NCBI RefSeq assembly: GCF_001037495.1
Contig: NZ_KQ089822.1
Coordinates: 1,612,001-1,676,000 of the forward strand
DNA: 64,000 bases
Reading direction: 5' to 3'
DNA from: Citrobacter sp. MGH106
GTDB lineage: Bacteria; Pseudomonadota; Gammaproteobacteria; Enterobacterales; Enterobacteriaceae
Below the pieces are notes generated by a model. It did not search any database. It worked only from the letters and a program-made list of their open reading frames with translations, and had not been told where the DNA came from. Both the position numbers and the translations under genes were made by a program. Positions 1 to 10,319 of this stretch are shown one piece after another. Every line of letters begins with the position of its first letter. Position 1 is the first letter of the stretch.

Positions 1-242
1 TTGACGCGGAAGATCCTTTTGCCCGACACCGGACTCCAGACGATAAGCAATATGCGCTTGACCATTTTCAGACCAAATTGCTGACGTTACCGATGACGAT
101 GCAAACTGAGCAAGGACGACATCTGGCACAACATAATGCTGACTTTTTGCTGACCTATATGGCGAAATTAAGCGCAGAGCTGAAAGGGGAATATGAAATG
201 CTGGATCTCGCTGCTATTCAACCCTTTACATCAAATCAGTAG
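1..242 (+). CDS. yedJ: YedJ, C-terminal end (HD-domain phosphohydrolase), partial
   Basis: Only the last 79 codons are present. The first complete codon is at 3 and the TAG stop is at 240-242. The visible tail (begins [10 protein letters not shown], ends IQPFTSNQ) resembles the end of E. coli YedJ, a predicted HD-family metal-dependent phosphohydrolase. The HD catalytic residues lie upstream of the window, so the function cannot be read here. Its position directly before dcm on the same strand is the E. coli order, which supports the name. Confidence 0.8.
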   Translation, partial: DAEDPFARHRTPDDKQYALDHFQTKLLTLPMTMQTEQGRHLAQHNADFLLTYMAKLSAELKGEYEMLDLAAIQPFTSNQ

Positions 243-315
243 ACATAACAGTCAAAACGTCAACACCTCTATTTTATGTTAACCTGTCGACCATCCATTT
301 CGGCCGGTTAAACGT

Positions 316-1746
316 ATGCAGGAAAAATTTTCAGTAGCAGGCACCATGAACCTGATGACAGATGATACCGGGACCGCCGCGCAGGCGATTTTGGTGAAGT
401 TACTTGAGATCTACGACGTAAAAACGCTGGTCGCTCATCTTAATGGGATTGGCGAGAATCACTGGAGCCCGGCAATCTTTAAGCGCGTAGTTGCGAATGA
501 GACATGGCATCGCCTTAGCGATAATGAACTTGCTCATCTGAAGACTTTGCTTCCCACGCCGCCCGCGCATCATCCACATTATGCTTTTCGTTTTATCGAT
601 CTTTTTGCCGGAATTGGTGGCATTCGCCGAGGTTTTGAAGCAATAGGCGGACAGTGTGTTTTTACCAGCGAGTGGAACAAGCATGCGGTACGAACTTACA
701 AAGCGAACAACTATTGCGATCCAAATCAACATTACTTTAATGAAGATATTCGCGATATCACGCTCAGTCACCATGAAGGGGTGAGTGATCAACAGGCAGC
801 AGAACATATTCGCCAGCATGTTCCTGAGCATGATGTGCTGCTGGCGGGTTTTCCTTGTCAGCCGTTCTCTCTGGCTGGCGTATCAAAGAAAAATGCGTTA
901 GGTCGTGCTCACGGTTTTGCCTGCGATACACAAGGCACGCTATTTTTTGATGTCGTCCGAATTATTGATGCGCGACGTCCGGCTATATTTGTGCTCGAAA
1001 ATGTCAAAAACTTGAAGAGCCATGACCAGGGAAAAACGTTTCGTATCATTATGCAGACGCTGGATGAACTGGGTTATGACGTAGCGGATGCGGCGGATAA
1101 CGGACCGGATGATCCCAAAATCATCGATGGAAAACATTTTTTGCCCCAGCATCGCGAACGTATTGTGCTCGTTGGTTTTCGACGCTGTCTGAATTTGAAA
1201 ACAGACTTTACGCTGCGCAATATTGTTACCCGCTACCCGCAGCGACGTCTTACACTGGCGGAACTACTTGAGCCGACGGTTGATGCGAAATATGTACTGA
1301 CGCCAGTGCTGTGGAAATATCTCTATCGTTATGCGAAAAAGCATCAGGCGCGCGGAAATGGATTTGGTTACGGCATGGTGTATCCCGACAACCCGGATAC
1401 CGTGACGCGCACACTATCTGCACGCTATTACAAAGACGGGGCGGAAATCCTGATTGATCGTGGCTGGGACATGGCGCTGGGGGAAAAAGATTTCGACGAT
1501 CCCAAGAATCAGTTGCACCGTCCACGCAGACTAACGCCCAGAGAGTGCGCGCGTCTGATGGGATTTGAATCACCTCAGGGATATCAGTTCCGAATTCCGG
1601 TGTCAGATACCCAGGCCTATCGTCAGTTTGGTAACTCGGTGGTCGTCCCTGCATTCGCAGCGGTTGCCAGACTGCTGGAGCCAAAAATCAAACAGGCCGT
1701 TGTGATGCGGGAAAAAGAGAATCTGCATGGCAGACGTTCACGATAA
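316..1746 (+). CDS. dcm: Dcm DNA (cytosine-5) methyltransferase
   Basis: This 476-residue protein matches E. coli Dcm (472 aa), which methylates the inner cytosine of CCWGG using S-adenosylmethionine. Visible motifs are the SAM-binding motif I ([15 protein letters not shown], about residue 94), motif IV PCQ with the catalytic cysteine at residue 181, ENV in motif VI, and the C-terminal RQFGNSVV motif X. The N-terminal ~90 residues are the Dcm-specific extension. The first residues differ from E. coli and are slightly longer. The last 20 bases overlap the start of vsr, so the two are co-translated. Confidence 0.97.
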   Translation: MQEKFSVAGTMNLMTDDTGTAAQAILVKLLEIYDVKTLVAHLNGIGENHWSPAIFKRVVANETWHRLSDNELAHLKTLLPTPPAHHPHYAFRFIDLFAGIGGIRRGFEAIGGQCVFTSEWNKHAVRTYKANNYCDPNQHYFNEDIRDITLSHHEGVSDQQAAEHIRQHVPEHDVLLAGFPCQPFSLAGVSKKNALGRAHGFACDTQGTLFFDVVRIIDARRPAIFVLENVKNLKSHDQGKTFRIIMQTLDELGYDVADAADNGPDDPKIIDGKHFLPQHRERIVLVGFRRCLNLKTDFTLRNIVTRYPQRRLTLAELLEPTVDAKYVLTPVLWKYLYRYAKKHQARGNGFGYGMVYPDNPDTVTRTLSARYYKDGAEILIDRGWDMALGEKDFDDPKNQLHRPRRLTPRECARLMGFESPQGYQFRIPVSDTQAYRQFGNSVVVPAFAAVARLLEPKIKQAVVMREKENLHGRRSR

Positions 1747-2194
1747 AGCAACACGCAGTAAAAATATGCGGGCAATCGCCACCCGCGATACGGCTATTGA
1801 AAAAAGACTGGCCAGCGTGTTGACAGAGCAGGGTGTCACTTTTCGCGTTCAGGATGCTGCGTTACCGGGTCGCCCTGATTTTGTCGTGGATGACTATCAG
1901 TGCGTGATTTTCACCCATGGCTGTTTCTGGCATCACCACAACTGTTATTTGTTTAAGACGCCAGCCACCCGAACAGCCTTCTGGCTGGATAAAATAAGCA
2001 AGAATGTCGAGCGTGACGGACGGGATCGAGAAAAGCTACAGGCGCTTGGCTGGCGTGTACTGATTGTCTGGGAATGCGCGTTACGGGGACGAAAAAAACT
2101 CGCGGATGAGGCACTGTCGGAACGCGTTATTGAGTGGATCTGCGGCGGTGGCTCCACCGCGCAGATTGACACTCTTGGCATTCATTTACTGTAA
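1727..2194 (+). CDS. vsr: Vsr, very short patch repair endonuclease
   Basis: A 155-residue match to Vsr, which nicks 5' of the T in T:G mismatches made when Dcm-methylated cytosine deaminates. The family core is visible: the PGRPDFVV segment with the metal-binding Asp, followed by [12 protein letters not shown], a zinc-binding Cys/His cluster. It starts inside the last 20 bases of dcm in another frame, the classic dcm-vsr overlap. Its 3' end overlaps the convergent yedA end by 9 bp. Confidence 0.97.
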   Translation: MADVHDKATRSKNMRAIATRDTAIEKRLASVLTEQGVTFRVQDAALPGRPDFVVDDYQCVIFTHGCFWHHHNCYLFKTPATRTAFWLDKISKNVERDGRDREKLQALGWRVLIVWECALRGRKKLADEALSERVIEWICGGGSTAQIDTLGIHLL

Positions 2195-3106
2195 GGACTT
2201 TTCCGATGGAGCCGCGACAACGTCGGCCCTGGCGGGAAAAAGGTATTTACCCAGTGTCACCAGTATTACCGCGAAAACTATCACGCCCAGAGCCAACCAC
2301 TCGATGAGCGCCAGGCTTTCACCGCCCAGACCTGTTCCTAGCAACACAGCCACCACTGGATTGACGTAAGCGTAACTGGTCGCCAGGGCTGGGCTAACAT
2401 TGCGGATAAGGTACATATAAGCGTTGATGGCGATGATAGAGCCAAACAGGGCCAGGTAAGCCACCGCCATAAAGCCGGAAAGTGATGGCATAGTGGTTAA
2501 TTTTTCTCCGCTGAGAAGCGATGCGCACATTAGCACAATACCCGCAGCTAACATTTCAATCGCACCAGCCATCATGCCGACGGGTAAGGTTATGCGTGAG
2601 CCGTATACGGAGCCAAATGCCCAGCTCATCGAGCCGATTAGAATTAACACGGCCCCCCACGGATTGCCACTCAGATTTCCCCCGCTGTTGAGCATGATGA
2701 TCCCTGCCAGTCCGATAGCAATCCCCACCCATTCCAGTTTGCGCGTTTTGATACCAAAAAAATAACTAAAGCAAAGAGTAAACAGTGGAACCGTGGCGAC
2801 TACCACGGCAGCGATGCCGGAAGGGACATTTTGGTGTTCTGCGACGGTAACCAGACCATTACCCACTGCCAGCAGCAGAATACCGATCAGCGCGGCATTA
2901 AGGAGCGGGCGTAAAGGCGGCAGCTTATGACCGCGAATAAGTAAAAACGCAGTTAATAGAATTCCCGCAGAGAGAAAACGCACGCCAGCCATCATCAACG
3001 GCGGCCAGCTTTCAACACCGATACGGATAACGAAGTACGTGGAACCCCAAATGATATACAGCGCGAACAGCGCACTGAAAAGTGGTAACAATTGCCTGAA
3101 ACGCAT
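2186..3106 (-). CDS. yedA: YedA, EamA-family inner-membrane transporter
   Basis: 306 residues, the same length as E. coli YedA. About ten hydrophobic helices fall in two similar halves, the duplicated EamA/DMT fold. The N-terminal half carries the family pattern IIWGSTYFVIRIG near residue 20. The substrate is unknown; DMT relatives export metabolites or drugs. The gene converges on vsr, sharing 9 bp at the 3' ends, and is divergent from yedI across about 180 bp that must hold both promoters. Confidence 0.93.
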   Translation of the reverse strand: MRFRQLLPLFSALFALYIIWGSTYFVIRIGVESWPPLMMAGVRFLSAGILLTAFLLIRGHKLPPLRPLLNAALIGILLLAVGNGLVTVAEHQNVPSGIAAVVVATVPLFTLCFSYFFGIKTRKLEWVGIAIGLAGIIMLNSGGNLSGNPWGAVLILIGSMSWAFGSVYGSRITLPVGMMAGAIEMLAAGIVLMCASLLSGEKLTTMPSLSGFMAVAYLALFGSIIAINAYMYLIRNVSPALATSYAYVNPVVAVLLGTGLGGESLALIEWLALGVIVFAVILVTLGKYLFPARADVVAAPSEKSLQ

Positions 3107-3284
3107 AATCCCTCACGGTGGAAATAAAAAGGTGCAACATAGTAAACGTCAAAACTATCTTGCTGGCGAGATTTATAATTGTCCGCTGTTGTTAAATAAT
3201 TGTTGACCAGAAAGGCCGGTTTCAGCATTACGTGTTTTACTTCATACTTACGACTGCAAAAAAATAATATTGAGGGTAAAAATT

Positions 3285-4196
3285 TTGGCAGGAAGTAGCT
3301 TACTCACTTTACTTGATGATATCGCCACGCTTCTCGACGATATCTCCATGATGGGAAAACTGGCCGCGAAAAAAACAGCGGGAGTGTTGGGGGACGACCT
3401 GTCGCTCAATGCGCAGCAAGTGTCGGGGGTACGCGCTAACCGCGAGCTTCCGGTTGTATGGAGCGTGGCAAAAGGATCTTTCGTCAACAAAGTTATCCTC
3501 GTGCCGTTGGCGTTGTTGATCAGTGCTTTCATACCCTGGGCTATCACGCCGTTACTTATGATTGGCGGGGCGTTTCTCTGCTTCGAAGGAGTGGAGAAAG
3601 TCCTTCATACTCTGGAAGCCCGCAAGCACCAGGAAACCCCTGTGGAACGTCAGCAACGTCTTGCCACCCTTGCGGCGCAGGATCCACTGACCTTTGAGAA
3701 AGATAAAATCAAAGGGGCCGTGCGTACCGACTTTATTTTATCTGCTGAGATTGTCGCGATTACTTTAGGTATTGTGGCGGATGCACCTTTGCTGAATCAG
3801 GTGCTGGTACTTTCTGGTATCGCCTTAGCGGTGACTATTGGCGTGTACGGCCTGGTTGGCATTATCGTCAAGCTTGATGACATCGGATACTGGCTGGTAG
3901 AAAAGACCAGTACCCTCGCGCAGTTGACAGGTAAAGGGTTGCTGGTAGTCGCGCCCTGGCTTATGAAAACGTTGTCCGTAGTCGGTACTCTGGCGATGTT
4001 TCTGGTGGGGGGCGGAATTGTGGTGCACGGCATTGCGCCGTTACATCATGCGATTGAACATTTTTCGCAGCAGCAAAGCGTATTTATCGCGCTGATGCTT
4101 CCGACCCTGCTTAACCTCGTCCTCGGTTTCATCATTGGCGGTATCGTGGTGCTGTTGGTGAAAATGGTGGCAAAATTGCGCGGTGTTTCGCACTAA
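3285..4196 (+). CDS. yedI: YedI, DUF808 inner-membrane protein
   Basis: 303 residues from a TTG start at 3285, chosen because GAGG at 3272-3275 is well placed before it and E. coli YedI begins with the same [10 protein letters not shown]. An in-frame TTG at 3270 is possible but lies on the ribosome site. The protein has the DUF808 signature ([13 protein letters not shown] near the N terminus) and several long hydrophobic helices. The function is not known. The divergent neighbour is yedA; yodC follows on the same strand after 77 bp. Confidence 0.92.
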   Translation: MAGSSLLTLLDDIATLLDDISMMGKLAAKKTAGVLGDDLSLNAQQVSGVRANRELPVVWSVAKGSFVNKVILVPLALLISAFIPWAITPLLMIGGAFLCFEGVEKVLHTLEARKHQETPVERQQRLATLAAQDPLTFEKDKIKGAVRTDFILSAEIVAITLGIVADAPLLNQVLVLSGIALAVTIGVYGLVGIIVKLDDIGYWLVEKTSTLAQLTGKGLLVVAPWLMKTLSVVGTLAMFLVGGGIVVHGIAPLHHAIEHFSQQQSVFIALMLPTLLNLVLGFIIGGIVVLLVKMVAKLRGVSH

Positions 4197-4273
4197 ATGT
4201 CCAGTGGCTGATTATGCAAAACTGCTCTTTGTCGTCTAAGGTGAAAAGGTTTCTCTTGATACAGGGGGCAGGT

Positions 4274-4456
4274 ATGGTCTTTTCTGTCAGTGAGGAAGTT
4301 ACCGCGAAAGAGGGCGGCCCACGTATGATCGTTACCGGGTATGCCAGCGGTATGGTGGAGTGTCGCTGGTACGACGGCTTTGGCGTCAAGCGGGAGGCGT
4401 TCCGCGAAGATGAACTGGTGTCCGGTGAACGAAGACCGCTTAGCCAGGAAATCTGA
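4274..4456 (+). CDS. yodC: YodC, DUF2158 small protein
   Basis: A 60-residue protein starting MVFSVSEEVTAKEGG, almost identical in layout to E. coli YodC. The ATG at 4274 is preceded by a purine-rich GGGGGCAGG. A longer frame from 4214 is open but lies outside the conserved region. The DUF2158 core (GGPRMIV, then VECRWYDG) is intact. The function is unknown. In E. coli yedQ and yedP lie between yodC and dsrA; here dsrA starts only 107 bp after the stop. Confidence 0.9.
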   Translation: MVFSVSEEVTAKEGGPRMIVTGYASGMVECRWYDGFGVKREAFREDELVSGERRPLSQEI

Positions 4457-4530
4457 ATATATCGCTCAAACGTAACCCGGTGATATCTCAATCATTAGTT
4501 ATATTTATCATTTTAGTGAGAATTATTTAC

Positions 4531-4559
4531 TTGTCAGACAAAAAAATTGCAGATAAGGT
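4531..4559 (+). promoter_or_regulatory. dsrA promoter, sigma-70 type
   Basis: TTGTCA (4531-4536), a 17-bp spacer and TAAGGT (4554-4559), placed 5 bases before the expected DsrA 5' end at 4564. The spacing is ideal and the box is on the right strand. In E. coli dsrA transcription rises at low temperature. Confidence 0.75.
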
Positions 4560-4563
4560 TGCC

Positions 4564-4652
4564 AACACATCAGATTTCCTGGTGTAACGAATTTTCAAGT
4601 GCTTCTTGCATAAGCAAGCTTGATCCCGACCCGATAAGGGCCGGGATTTTTT
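4564..4652 (+). ncRNA. dsrA: DsrA small RNA
   Basis: About 89 nt matching E. coli DsrA (87 nt). The 5' stem (AACACATCAGATTTCCTGGTGT), the rpoS-pairing stretch around AACGAATTTTCAAGTGCTTC, a second hairpin and the rho-independent terminator (ATCCCGACCC, loop, GGGCCGGGAT, T-run) are all visible. With Hfq, DsrA opens the rpoS leader and represses hns. Compared with E. coli the internal U-run is shorter (TTTTCAAG instead of TTTTTTAAG as I recall it), and the terminator stem carries one A-C mismatch. Confidence 0.93.
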
Positions 4653-4662
4653 TCGCCCATAG

Positions 4663-4890
4663 TCAGCGATTGATCTCAGACACGCTGAAATCATGGATAT
4701 CAAGCTCGAACGCTTCAGCCAGTTCATGCCATGTGTGGTAATCACGACCGTCAACGCTAACGCGTTCCGGGTCATCGTGGCTTCGGTGAATTTCGCTCTC
4801 GCAGATTTCGTTGATTGCCTTCAGCAAAGCGTCCACATCGACGCCGACTTCGCGTTTGGCCGTATCGCTGTACTCTTTCGCGGTTTTCAT
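4663..4890 (-). CDS. yodD: YodD, stress-induced small protein
   Basis: 75 residues starting MKTAKEYSDTAKREV, the same length and start as E. coli YodD, with the conserved end ELDIHDFSVSEINR. The ATG at 4888-4890 follows AGAGGTATGAGG on the minus strand. A longer start at 4905 adds five residues and is not conserved. In E. coli yodD is induced by peroxide and acid; its biochemical role is unknown. It converges on dsrA, whose terminator ends about 10 bases from the yodD stop. Confidence 0.92.
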   Translation of the reverse strand: MKTAKEYSDTAKREVGVDVDALLKAINEICESEIHRSHDDPERVSVDGRDYHTWHELAEAFELDIHDFSVSEINR

Positions 4891-4963
4891 CCTCATACCT
4901 CTCAACCGTTACGGATATCGGGCGCGCGCCGCAAAACCTCTGATGCACGCTACTTAAGTATAG

Positions 4964-5242
<279 letters not shown>

Positions 5243-5261
5243 TGTAAGTCTTTCGGGTTTA

Positions 5262-5292
5262 TTCTGACTGGTGGAATATCCACCAGTCAGAA
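5262..5292. terminator. Shared hairpin between dsrB and rcsA
   Basis: A perfect inverted repeat with 14-bp arms (5262-5275 and 5279-5292) and a 3-base loop, placed between the convergent dsrB and rcsA stops. The T-tract is weak on both strands. It probably acts as a bidirectional terminator. Confidence 0.7.
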
Positions 5293-5296
5293 CGTT

Positions 5297-5920
5297 TTAC
5301 CGCATATTCACAAAGATCCCGTTGGTGACGTTATCGGTGAGTCGAACGACGTGATAGATAACCTGCTTATTATGCGTCTTAATCTTCCTTTTTATATTCC
5401 CCTTATGGGATGACACCGTCTTTGCCTTGATATTCATTTGATCGGAAATCTGAATTGTTCCCTGACCCGCCATCCACATACGTAGCATACTGGATTCGGT
5501 GCGACTTAATGATAATGTCGGCAGTTTTACATCAACGACAATATCGACTTCCTTTTTCAGAATATCGCCAAGAAGTTCATCCAGTGAATCGGGCTTAATC
5601 GATTTAGAACTAATCAATAAATTTTTTCTTACTAAGAGATACTCATCAAAATGTACGTTGGCAATTGCCATAAACACAATAAATAATGTACTGGGATGTT
5701 GATTAATGATTTGCTTTATTTGCTGACTGTTATCTGGATCGTGGATGAAACAGTCCTCATTAATAAACACCACAGCAGGGTGCAGTGATTCGCAGGCGAT
5801 GCGGAGTTCGTCAACGGTTGAAATATCGTTGATTTCCCTTTTCCTCACCCCCCGACTTACCAGATACCCGGTCAACCCTAACCGGGTGTAACTGCATAGA
5901 TCCATAATAATCGTTGACAT
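5297..5920 (-). CDS. rcsA: RcsA, capsule regulator
   Basis: 207 residues matching RcsA, the unstable LuxR-type partner of RcsB that activates colanic acid capsule genes and represses flhDC. The C-terminal helix-turn-helix spans about 135-195 ([17 protein letters not shown], then [15 protein letters not shown]). The N-terminal half is a degenerate receiver-like domain. The upstream stretch at 5941-5960 (TAAGGGGAATTATCGTTA on the minus strand) loosely resembles an RcsAB box, in keeping with known autoactivation. That site is a weak assignment. Confidence 0.96.
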   Translation of the reverse strand: MSTIIMDLCSYTRLGLTGYLVSRGVRKREINDISTVDELRIACESLHPAVVFINEDCFIHDPDNSQQIKQIINQHPSTLFIVFMAIANVHFDEYLLVRKNLLISSKSIKPDSLDELLGDILKKEVDIVVDVKLPTLSLSRTESSMLRMWMAGQGTIQISDQMNIKAKTVSSHKGNIKRKIKTHNKQVIYHVVRLTDNVTNGIFVNMR

Positions 5921-6198
5921 GGCATACCCTCACTCAATGCGTAACGATAATTCCCCTTACCTGATTATTGCATCACAACTAAACGGAATAATAACTACCC
6001 AAGATGACGCTTTCGCTGTTTTTCAGGCGAAATTACTATCCCGTAAAGTTGAGTATAATTTGCCAGGAAACATCTTAAAGTAAAGTAAATGTTGCGATAT
6101 GTGAGTGAGGCTAAAACAAATAAACCGCGACAGATATATCCTGGTGGATGTTGTTGGTTTATAAATTTAGGACAATCCTTAGTAAAACAGGATAAAAG

Positions 6199-6993
6199 TT
6201 ATGGACTATTATTTACAGGCATTTCGCTGACGATATCGGCCAACAAATTAAAAATTTCACTGAATAATCGCTCACAAAACGGTGCAATTAATGGCATCAG
6301 GGCGGCCATTAATGAAATACCCACGGTCAGGGTCAGCGGAAAGCCAATCACAAATACCGACAACTGTGGCGCCATACGATTTAGTAATCCGAGTGCGAGG
6401 TTGAGGGTAAGCAACAAGGTCATTACCGGCAAGGCAAGCATCAGTCCGTTGAGGAAGATTAAGCTGCCTGCGCGGGCGAGGGCGAGAAACGCATTACTGT
6501 TAACCGGATTGCCCCCTATGGGCAGGGTATGAAAGGTATCCACCAGCAGTGAGATCAGCCATAAGTGACCGTTAAAGGTCAAAAACAGCAACATTGCGAG
6601 CATATCCATCAGTCTTGCCAGCACAGGCATATTCAGACGACTTCCTGGGTCGAAGAAGGTGGCGAAGGAAAGGCCCATTTGCAGGCCGATTAATTCACCG
6701 GCTGTACGAACCGCGGCAAATGCAAACTGCATAGTGAATCCTAACGCGATACCGATCAGGATTTGCTGCATCGCCAGCCATAACGCCCCGGCGGAAAAAA
6801 TGGGGACGTCAATCGAGGGAAGTGACGGGGCGATAACAATGGTTATCATCAGTCCCAACCCCAGTTTCACCCGTTTGGGTATCGCACGCTCACTGAGAAT
6901 TGGTGCTGTAGAAATGAGCGCCAGCACGCGCAGCAGTGGCCAGAAGTAAAGATTCAGCCAGTGGAGCCACTCAACGCTGGTCACCTGCAGCAT
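6199..6993 (-). CDS. fliR: FliR, flagellar export gate protein
   Basis: 264 residues with six or more hydrophobic helices, matching the FliR/HrcT/SpaR family. FliR joins FliP and FliQ in the helical export gate inside the MS ring. It is the last gene of fliLMNOPQR and follows fliQ after 8 bp. The C-terminal tail is short, with no FlhB fusion. About 280 bp without a gene separate it from rcsA. Confidence 0.97.
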   Translation of the reverse strand: MLQVTSVEWLHWLNLYFWPLLRVLALISTAPILSERAIPKRVKLGLGLMITIVIAPSLPSIDVPIFSAGALWLAMQQILIGIALGFTMQFAFAAVRTAGELIGLQMGLSFATFFDPGSRLNMPVLARLMDMLAMLLFLTFNGHLWLISLLVDTFHTLPIGGNPVNSNAFLALARAGSLIFLNGLMLALPVMTLLLTLNLALGLLNRMAPQLSVFVIGFPLTLTVGISLMAALMPLIAPFCERLFSEIFNLLADIVSEMPVNNSP

Positions 6994-7001
6994 AGTGTTG
7001 T

Positions 7002-7271
7002 CTACCCGATGATATAGGGGATATTGCCGAACAACGTACGTACGTAGTCGAGCAACAGGTTAAGCATCCACGGGCCGGCAACGATGATGGCAATAAAGAC
7101 GGCGACGATTTTGGGAATGAAGGACAGCGTCATTTCGTTAATCTGGGTTGCTGCTTGCAGAATACTGATGATAAGCCCCGTGACGAGAGCCACCAGCAGC
7201 AAAGGTGCGGCGAGGGCAAGGGCAACTTTCATTGCCTCTGTGCCCATCATCATGACCGATTCAGGAGTCAT
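7002..7271 (-). CDS. fliQ: FliQ, flagellar export gate protein
   Basis: 89 residues, the usual length, with two transmembrane helices (about 17-40 and 50-72). This is the small FliQ/SpaQ-type gate subunit, present in four copies per export gate. It begins 9 bp after the fliP stop and ends 8 bp before fliR, so it is translated within the operon. Confidence 0.97.
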   Translation of the reverse strand: MTPESVMMMGTEAMKVALALAAPLLLVALVTGLIISILQAATQINEMTLSFIPKIVAVFIAIIVAGPWMLNLLLDYVRTLFGNIPYIIG

Positions 7272-7280
7272 TTCGCGCCT

Positions 7281-8018
7281 CTAACTGTAAAAGCTTTGTG
7301 CAAGCGAGCCGACAAGCAACTGCCAGCCATCAACCAGCACAAACAACATCAGCTTAAATGGCAGCGCAATGGTGGCAGGTGGCACCATCATCATCCCGAG
7401 CGCCATCAGTACGCTGGCGATAACCAGATCGATGATCAGGAAGGGAATGAAAATAGTAAAACCTATCTGAAATGCTGTTTTCAGTTCACTGGTGACGTAA
7501 GCGGGAAGCAAAATACGCATGGAAACCGCTTCCGGTCCCTGTAACGGTCCGCTGTTTGCCAGGCGCGCAAATAACGCCAGGTCAGCTTCACGGGTCTGGC
7601 GTAGCATAAATTCACGCAACGGCTGAGCACCTTTCTCCATTGCTTCCTGCATGGAGATCTTCTCTTCGCTGAACGGTTGATACGCGTCAACGTAGATTTT
7701 GTCGATCACCGGAGACATGATGAAAAAAGTCAGAAACAGCGCCAGTCCGAGCAGAACCTGGTTGGGTGGGGCGGATGGTGTTCCCAGCGCGTTACGCAAC
7801 AGACCGAATACGATGATGATGCGGGTGAAGCTGGTCATCATCAGTAAAATAGCGGGCAGGAACGTCAGGGAGGTGATAAACACCAGCGTTTGTACAGGCA
7901 AAGACCAGCTCTGACCTCCGCCGGGCAACGGTTGGCTGACAAGGCCAGGAAGCTGGGCGAAGGCGGCAGGGCTGATCAGCCACAAGCCTACCAGCGTGAG
8001 GGAAAACAAACGGCGCAT
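7281..8018 (-). CDS. fliP: FliP, flagellar export gate protein
   Basis: 245 residues starting with a cleavable signal peptide ([21 protein letters not shown]), as in E. coli FliP. The conserved [17 protein letters not shown] and the paired C-terminal helices are clear. Five FliP subunits with one FliR form the core export channel. The ATG overlaps the fliO stop by one base. Confidence 0.97.
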   Translation of the reverse strand: MRRLFSLTLVGLWLISPAAFAQLPGLVSQPLPGGGQSWSLPVQTLVFITSLTFLPAILLMMTSFTRIIIVFGLLRNALGTPSAPPNQVLLGLALFLTFFIMSPVIDKIYVDAYQPFSEEKISMQEAMEKGAQPLREFMLRQTREADLALFARLANSGPLQGPEAVSMRILLPAYVTSELKTAFQIGFTIFIPFLIIDLVIASVLMALGMMMVPPATIALPFKLMLFVLVDGWQLLVGSLAQSFYS

Positions 8019-8395
8019 CAGGATCTCCCGGGACGCTTGAGCAAACTCTTCATCATGGCCTGGAAATCCGCAGGGGAGGCCGGTTTTTCTTCTGCAATAA
8101 TGGGCGCAGGGGGGAGGGTGTGCAGTACGTTTATCTGTGATGCAGTGACGCCCAGCACCAGGCGCGCATCCTCGACCTCAACAATGACCACGCGCTCGCG
8201 CGGACCTAATGAAGTACTGGCCGAGACTTTTAGCCCTCGCGTACCGGTCCCTTTCGGTGCAAATCCCAGACGTTTAATGACCCAGGCTGCCGCCAGGATC
8301 AACACGATGATCCCGAGCAGCGCGCCACTTACCTGTACCAACGGAGATCCGGATACAGCGGCTGGCTGAGAAACAGTGGCCTGGGTATTCATCAT
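8018..8395 (-). CDS. fliO: FliO, export gate assembly factor
   Basis: 125 residues with one transmembrane helix at about 24-43 and a cytoplasmic domain ending LLKRPGRS, like E. coli FliO. It promotes assembly of the FliP ring. The start overlaps the fliN stop (TAATG arrangement) and the stop overlaps the fliP start, so expression is tightly coupled. The N-terminal 20 residues are poorly conserved, as is usual for FliO. Confidence 0.95.
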   Translation of the reverse strand: MMNTQATVSQPAAVSGSPLVQVSGALLGIIVLILAAAWVIKRLGFAPKGTGTRGLKVSASTSLGPRERVVIVEVEDARLVLGVTASQINVLHTLPPAPIIAEEKPASPADFQAMMKSLLKRPGRS

Positions 8396-8808
8396 TAACG
8401 ACTCAGACGGCGCATACGTTCAGACGGCGTAATAATATCGGTGATACGTACACCGTATTTATCCGCGACAACGACGACTTCGCCCTGGGCAATTAGATAA
8501 CCGTTGATCAGAATATCCAGCGGTTCCCCCGCCAGGCCGTCCAGTGCAACGACGGAACCCTGCGTCAGACGCAGCAGCTCTTTAATGGTCATGCGCGTGC
8601 GCCCCAGTTCGACGGTCAGTTTGACCGGAATATCCATGATCAGATCGATATCCTGCAGAGCACCGCTGACGTCGCCACCGCCTAGCTGCTGAAATACTGC
8701 ATCGGCCGCACTTTTAGTTGTGGTTGTTTTTTGCTCGTTTAACGCGTCAGCCCACAGATCGTCCAATGCGCCAGTGTTCTCATCGGACGGATTATTCATA
8801 TCACTCAT
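8395..8808 (-). CDS. fliN: FliN, flagellar motor switch protein
   Basis: 137 residues, matching the length of E. coli FliN. The C-terminal SpoA-type domain (DIPVKLTVELGRTRMTIKELL through VRITDIITPSERMRRL) is intact. The acidic N-terminal ~50 residues are variable. FliN builds the lower C-ring and docks FliH-FliI. It overlaps the fliM stop by four bases. Confidence 0.97.
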   Translation of the reverse strand: MSDMNNPSDENTGALDDLWADALNEQKTTTTKSAADAVFQQLGGGDVSGALQDIDLIMDIPVKLTVELGRTRMTIKELLRLTQGSVVALDGLAGEPLDILINGYLIAQGEVVVVADKYGVRITDIITPSERMRRLSR

Positions 8809-9809
8809 TTGGGCTGTTCCTCATTCAGCGAATTCAAAATCGGGTTTATCAAATGTTCTACGCGTAACGCATACTGACCGTTTACGGTGCCATATTGGCT
8901 GGTCAGCACAGGCACGCCGTCCACATGAGCAATAATGCGGTCGGGTTTTTCAATCGGCAGTACATCGCCGGGTTTCAGCTTTAAAATCTGGGATAGCCGC
9001 AGCGGAATGTCGGCAAAGTTTGCCACCAGCTCCAGCTCAGAATGCTGAACCTGACGCACCAGATTATTGCGCCAGTTCTGATCTTCATTACGCGAGTTTT
9101 CCAGCGGCGGGTTAACCAGTAGTTCGCGTAAAGGTTCAATCATGCTGAATGGCAGACAGATGTTAAATTCACCGGTCAGGTTGCCAATCTCAACATGGAA
9201 GGGCGTATTCACGACGATGTCATTGGGTGATGTGGTGATATTGGTAAACTTCACCTGCATCTCGGAACGAACGTACTCCACTTCCAACGGGTTGATCGCT
9301 TTCCATGCGTCGCTGTAGCTTTCCAGCGCCAGCTTCAGCATGCGATTGATCACGCGCTGTTCAGTATGGGTAAACTCGCGCCCTTCCACTTTTGTCGGGA
9401 AACGGCCATCACCGCCGAACAGGTTATCGACGGCGATAAACACCAGACTTGGCGAGAACACCACCAGACCCGTACCGCGTAGTGGTTTCAGGTGGATTAA
9501 GTTCAGGTTGGTCGGAACCGGTAAGTTACGCGCAAACTCGTGATATGGCTGGATACGGATCGCACCCACGGTAATATCCGGGCTACGGCGTAGCAGGTTA
9601 AATAACCCCATCCGGAACTGGCGCGCAAAACGTTCGTTAATAATCTCCAGCGCTTGCAAACGCTCACGTACTACGCGGCGTTGCGTATTGGGATCATACG
9701 GACGAATATTGCTTTCGTTTGCAATACCGGAAATGGGTTCGTCTTTAGTTTCGCTATCGCCGTTAAGCAATGCGTCAATTTCAGCCTGAGAAAGAATACT
9801 GTCGCCCAT
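8805..9809 (-). CDS. fliM: FliM, flagellar motor switch protein
   Basis: 334 residues from the ATG at 9807-9809, identical in length to E. coli FliM. The N terminus MGDSILSQAEIDALLNGDS is the CheY-P binding peptide. The middle CheC-like domain and the C-terminal SpoA domain follow. An upstream in-frame extension to 9911 overlaps fliL and is not used. FliM links FliG to FliN in the switch and follows fliL after 4 bp. Confidence 0.97.
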   Translation of the reverse strand: MGDSILSQAEIDALLNGDSETKDEPISGIANESNIRPYDPNTQRRVVRERLQALEIINERFARQFRMGLFNLLRRSPDITVGAIRIQPYHEFARNLPVPTNLNLIHLKPLRGTGLVVFSPSLVFIAVDNLFGGDGRFPTKVEGREFTHTEQRVINRMLKLALESYSDAWKAINPLEVEYVRSEMQVKFTNITTSPNDIVVNTPFHVEIGNLTGEFNICLPFSMIEPLRELLVNPPLENSRNEDQNWRNNLVRQVQHSELELVANFADIPLRLSQILKLKPGDVLPIEKPDRIIAHVDGVPVLTSQYGTVNGQYALRVEHLINPILNSLNEEQPK

Positions 9810-9813
9810 GTCT

Positions 9814-10281
9814 TTACCGCAGAATAAAAGCTGTATAAAGAACGTCGGTGACAACCTGTTTTGGTTGCCCGACAACGAGCGGAGTCGCGAGTGTCTCTTT
9901 GATGGCGGCAATCAGTTGTTGCTTGCCTTCCTCAGTAGAGAGCGTGGCGGCATTTTGACGAGAAAACAGCAGCAGTAAACGGCTGCGTACTTCTGGTAGA
10001 TATTCGTTAAGACGCGCGCGCGTAGCTTCGTCTTTCATGCGTAGCGTAACGCCGATATACAATACGCGATCCGCATCGCCCAGATTGACGGTAAACGTAT
10101 CCAGTGCAAAAAAGACCGGGGCCGGCGGTGGGGCTGGTTCCGCTTTGACGCTGGCGGACGGCTGCTGCTGCATGCGCCAGTAGCTATATCCCGCAGTTGC
10201 GCAGGCGGCGAGGGTAATTAACACCAGCAGAGGGATCCAAATAGCGCGTTTACTCTTTTTGTTAATCGCGGAGTCAGTCAT
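9814..10281 (-). CDS. fliL: FliL, basal-body protein
   Basis: 155 residues from [11 protein letters not shown], matching E. coli FliL. There is a single transmembrane helix at about 14-35 and a periplasmic domain with the conserved [13 protein letters not shown] and end VLYTAFILR. FliL rings surround the stators and support torque under load. It is the first gene of fliLMNOPQR. The 20-residue upstream extension to 10341 runs into the hairpin region and is rejected. Confidence 0.96.
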   Translation of the reverse strand: MTDSAINKKSKRAIWIPLLVLITLAACATAGYSYWRMQQQPSASVKAEPAPPPAPVFFALDTFTVNLGDADRVLYIGVTLRMKDEATRARLNEYLPEVRSRLLLLFSRQNAATLSTEEGKQQLIAAIKETLATPLVVGQPKQVVTDVLYTAFILR

Positions 10282-10319
10282 CAGATACGGGCTTCCTGTT
10301 TCGGTACAGCTTATGGGCT

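Noticed and set aside
1250-1684. A 144-codon minus-strand frame opposite dcm
   Set aside because: dcm is conserved throughout; this is an antisense shadow.
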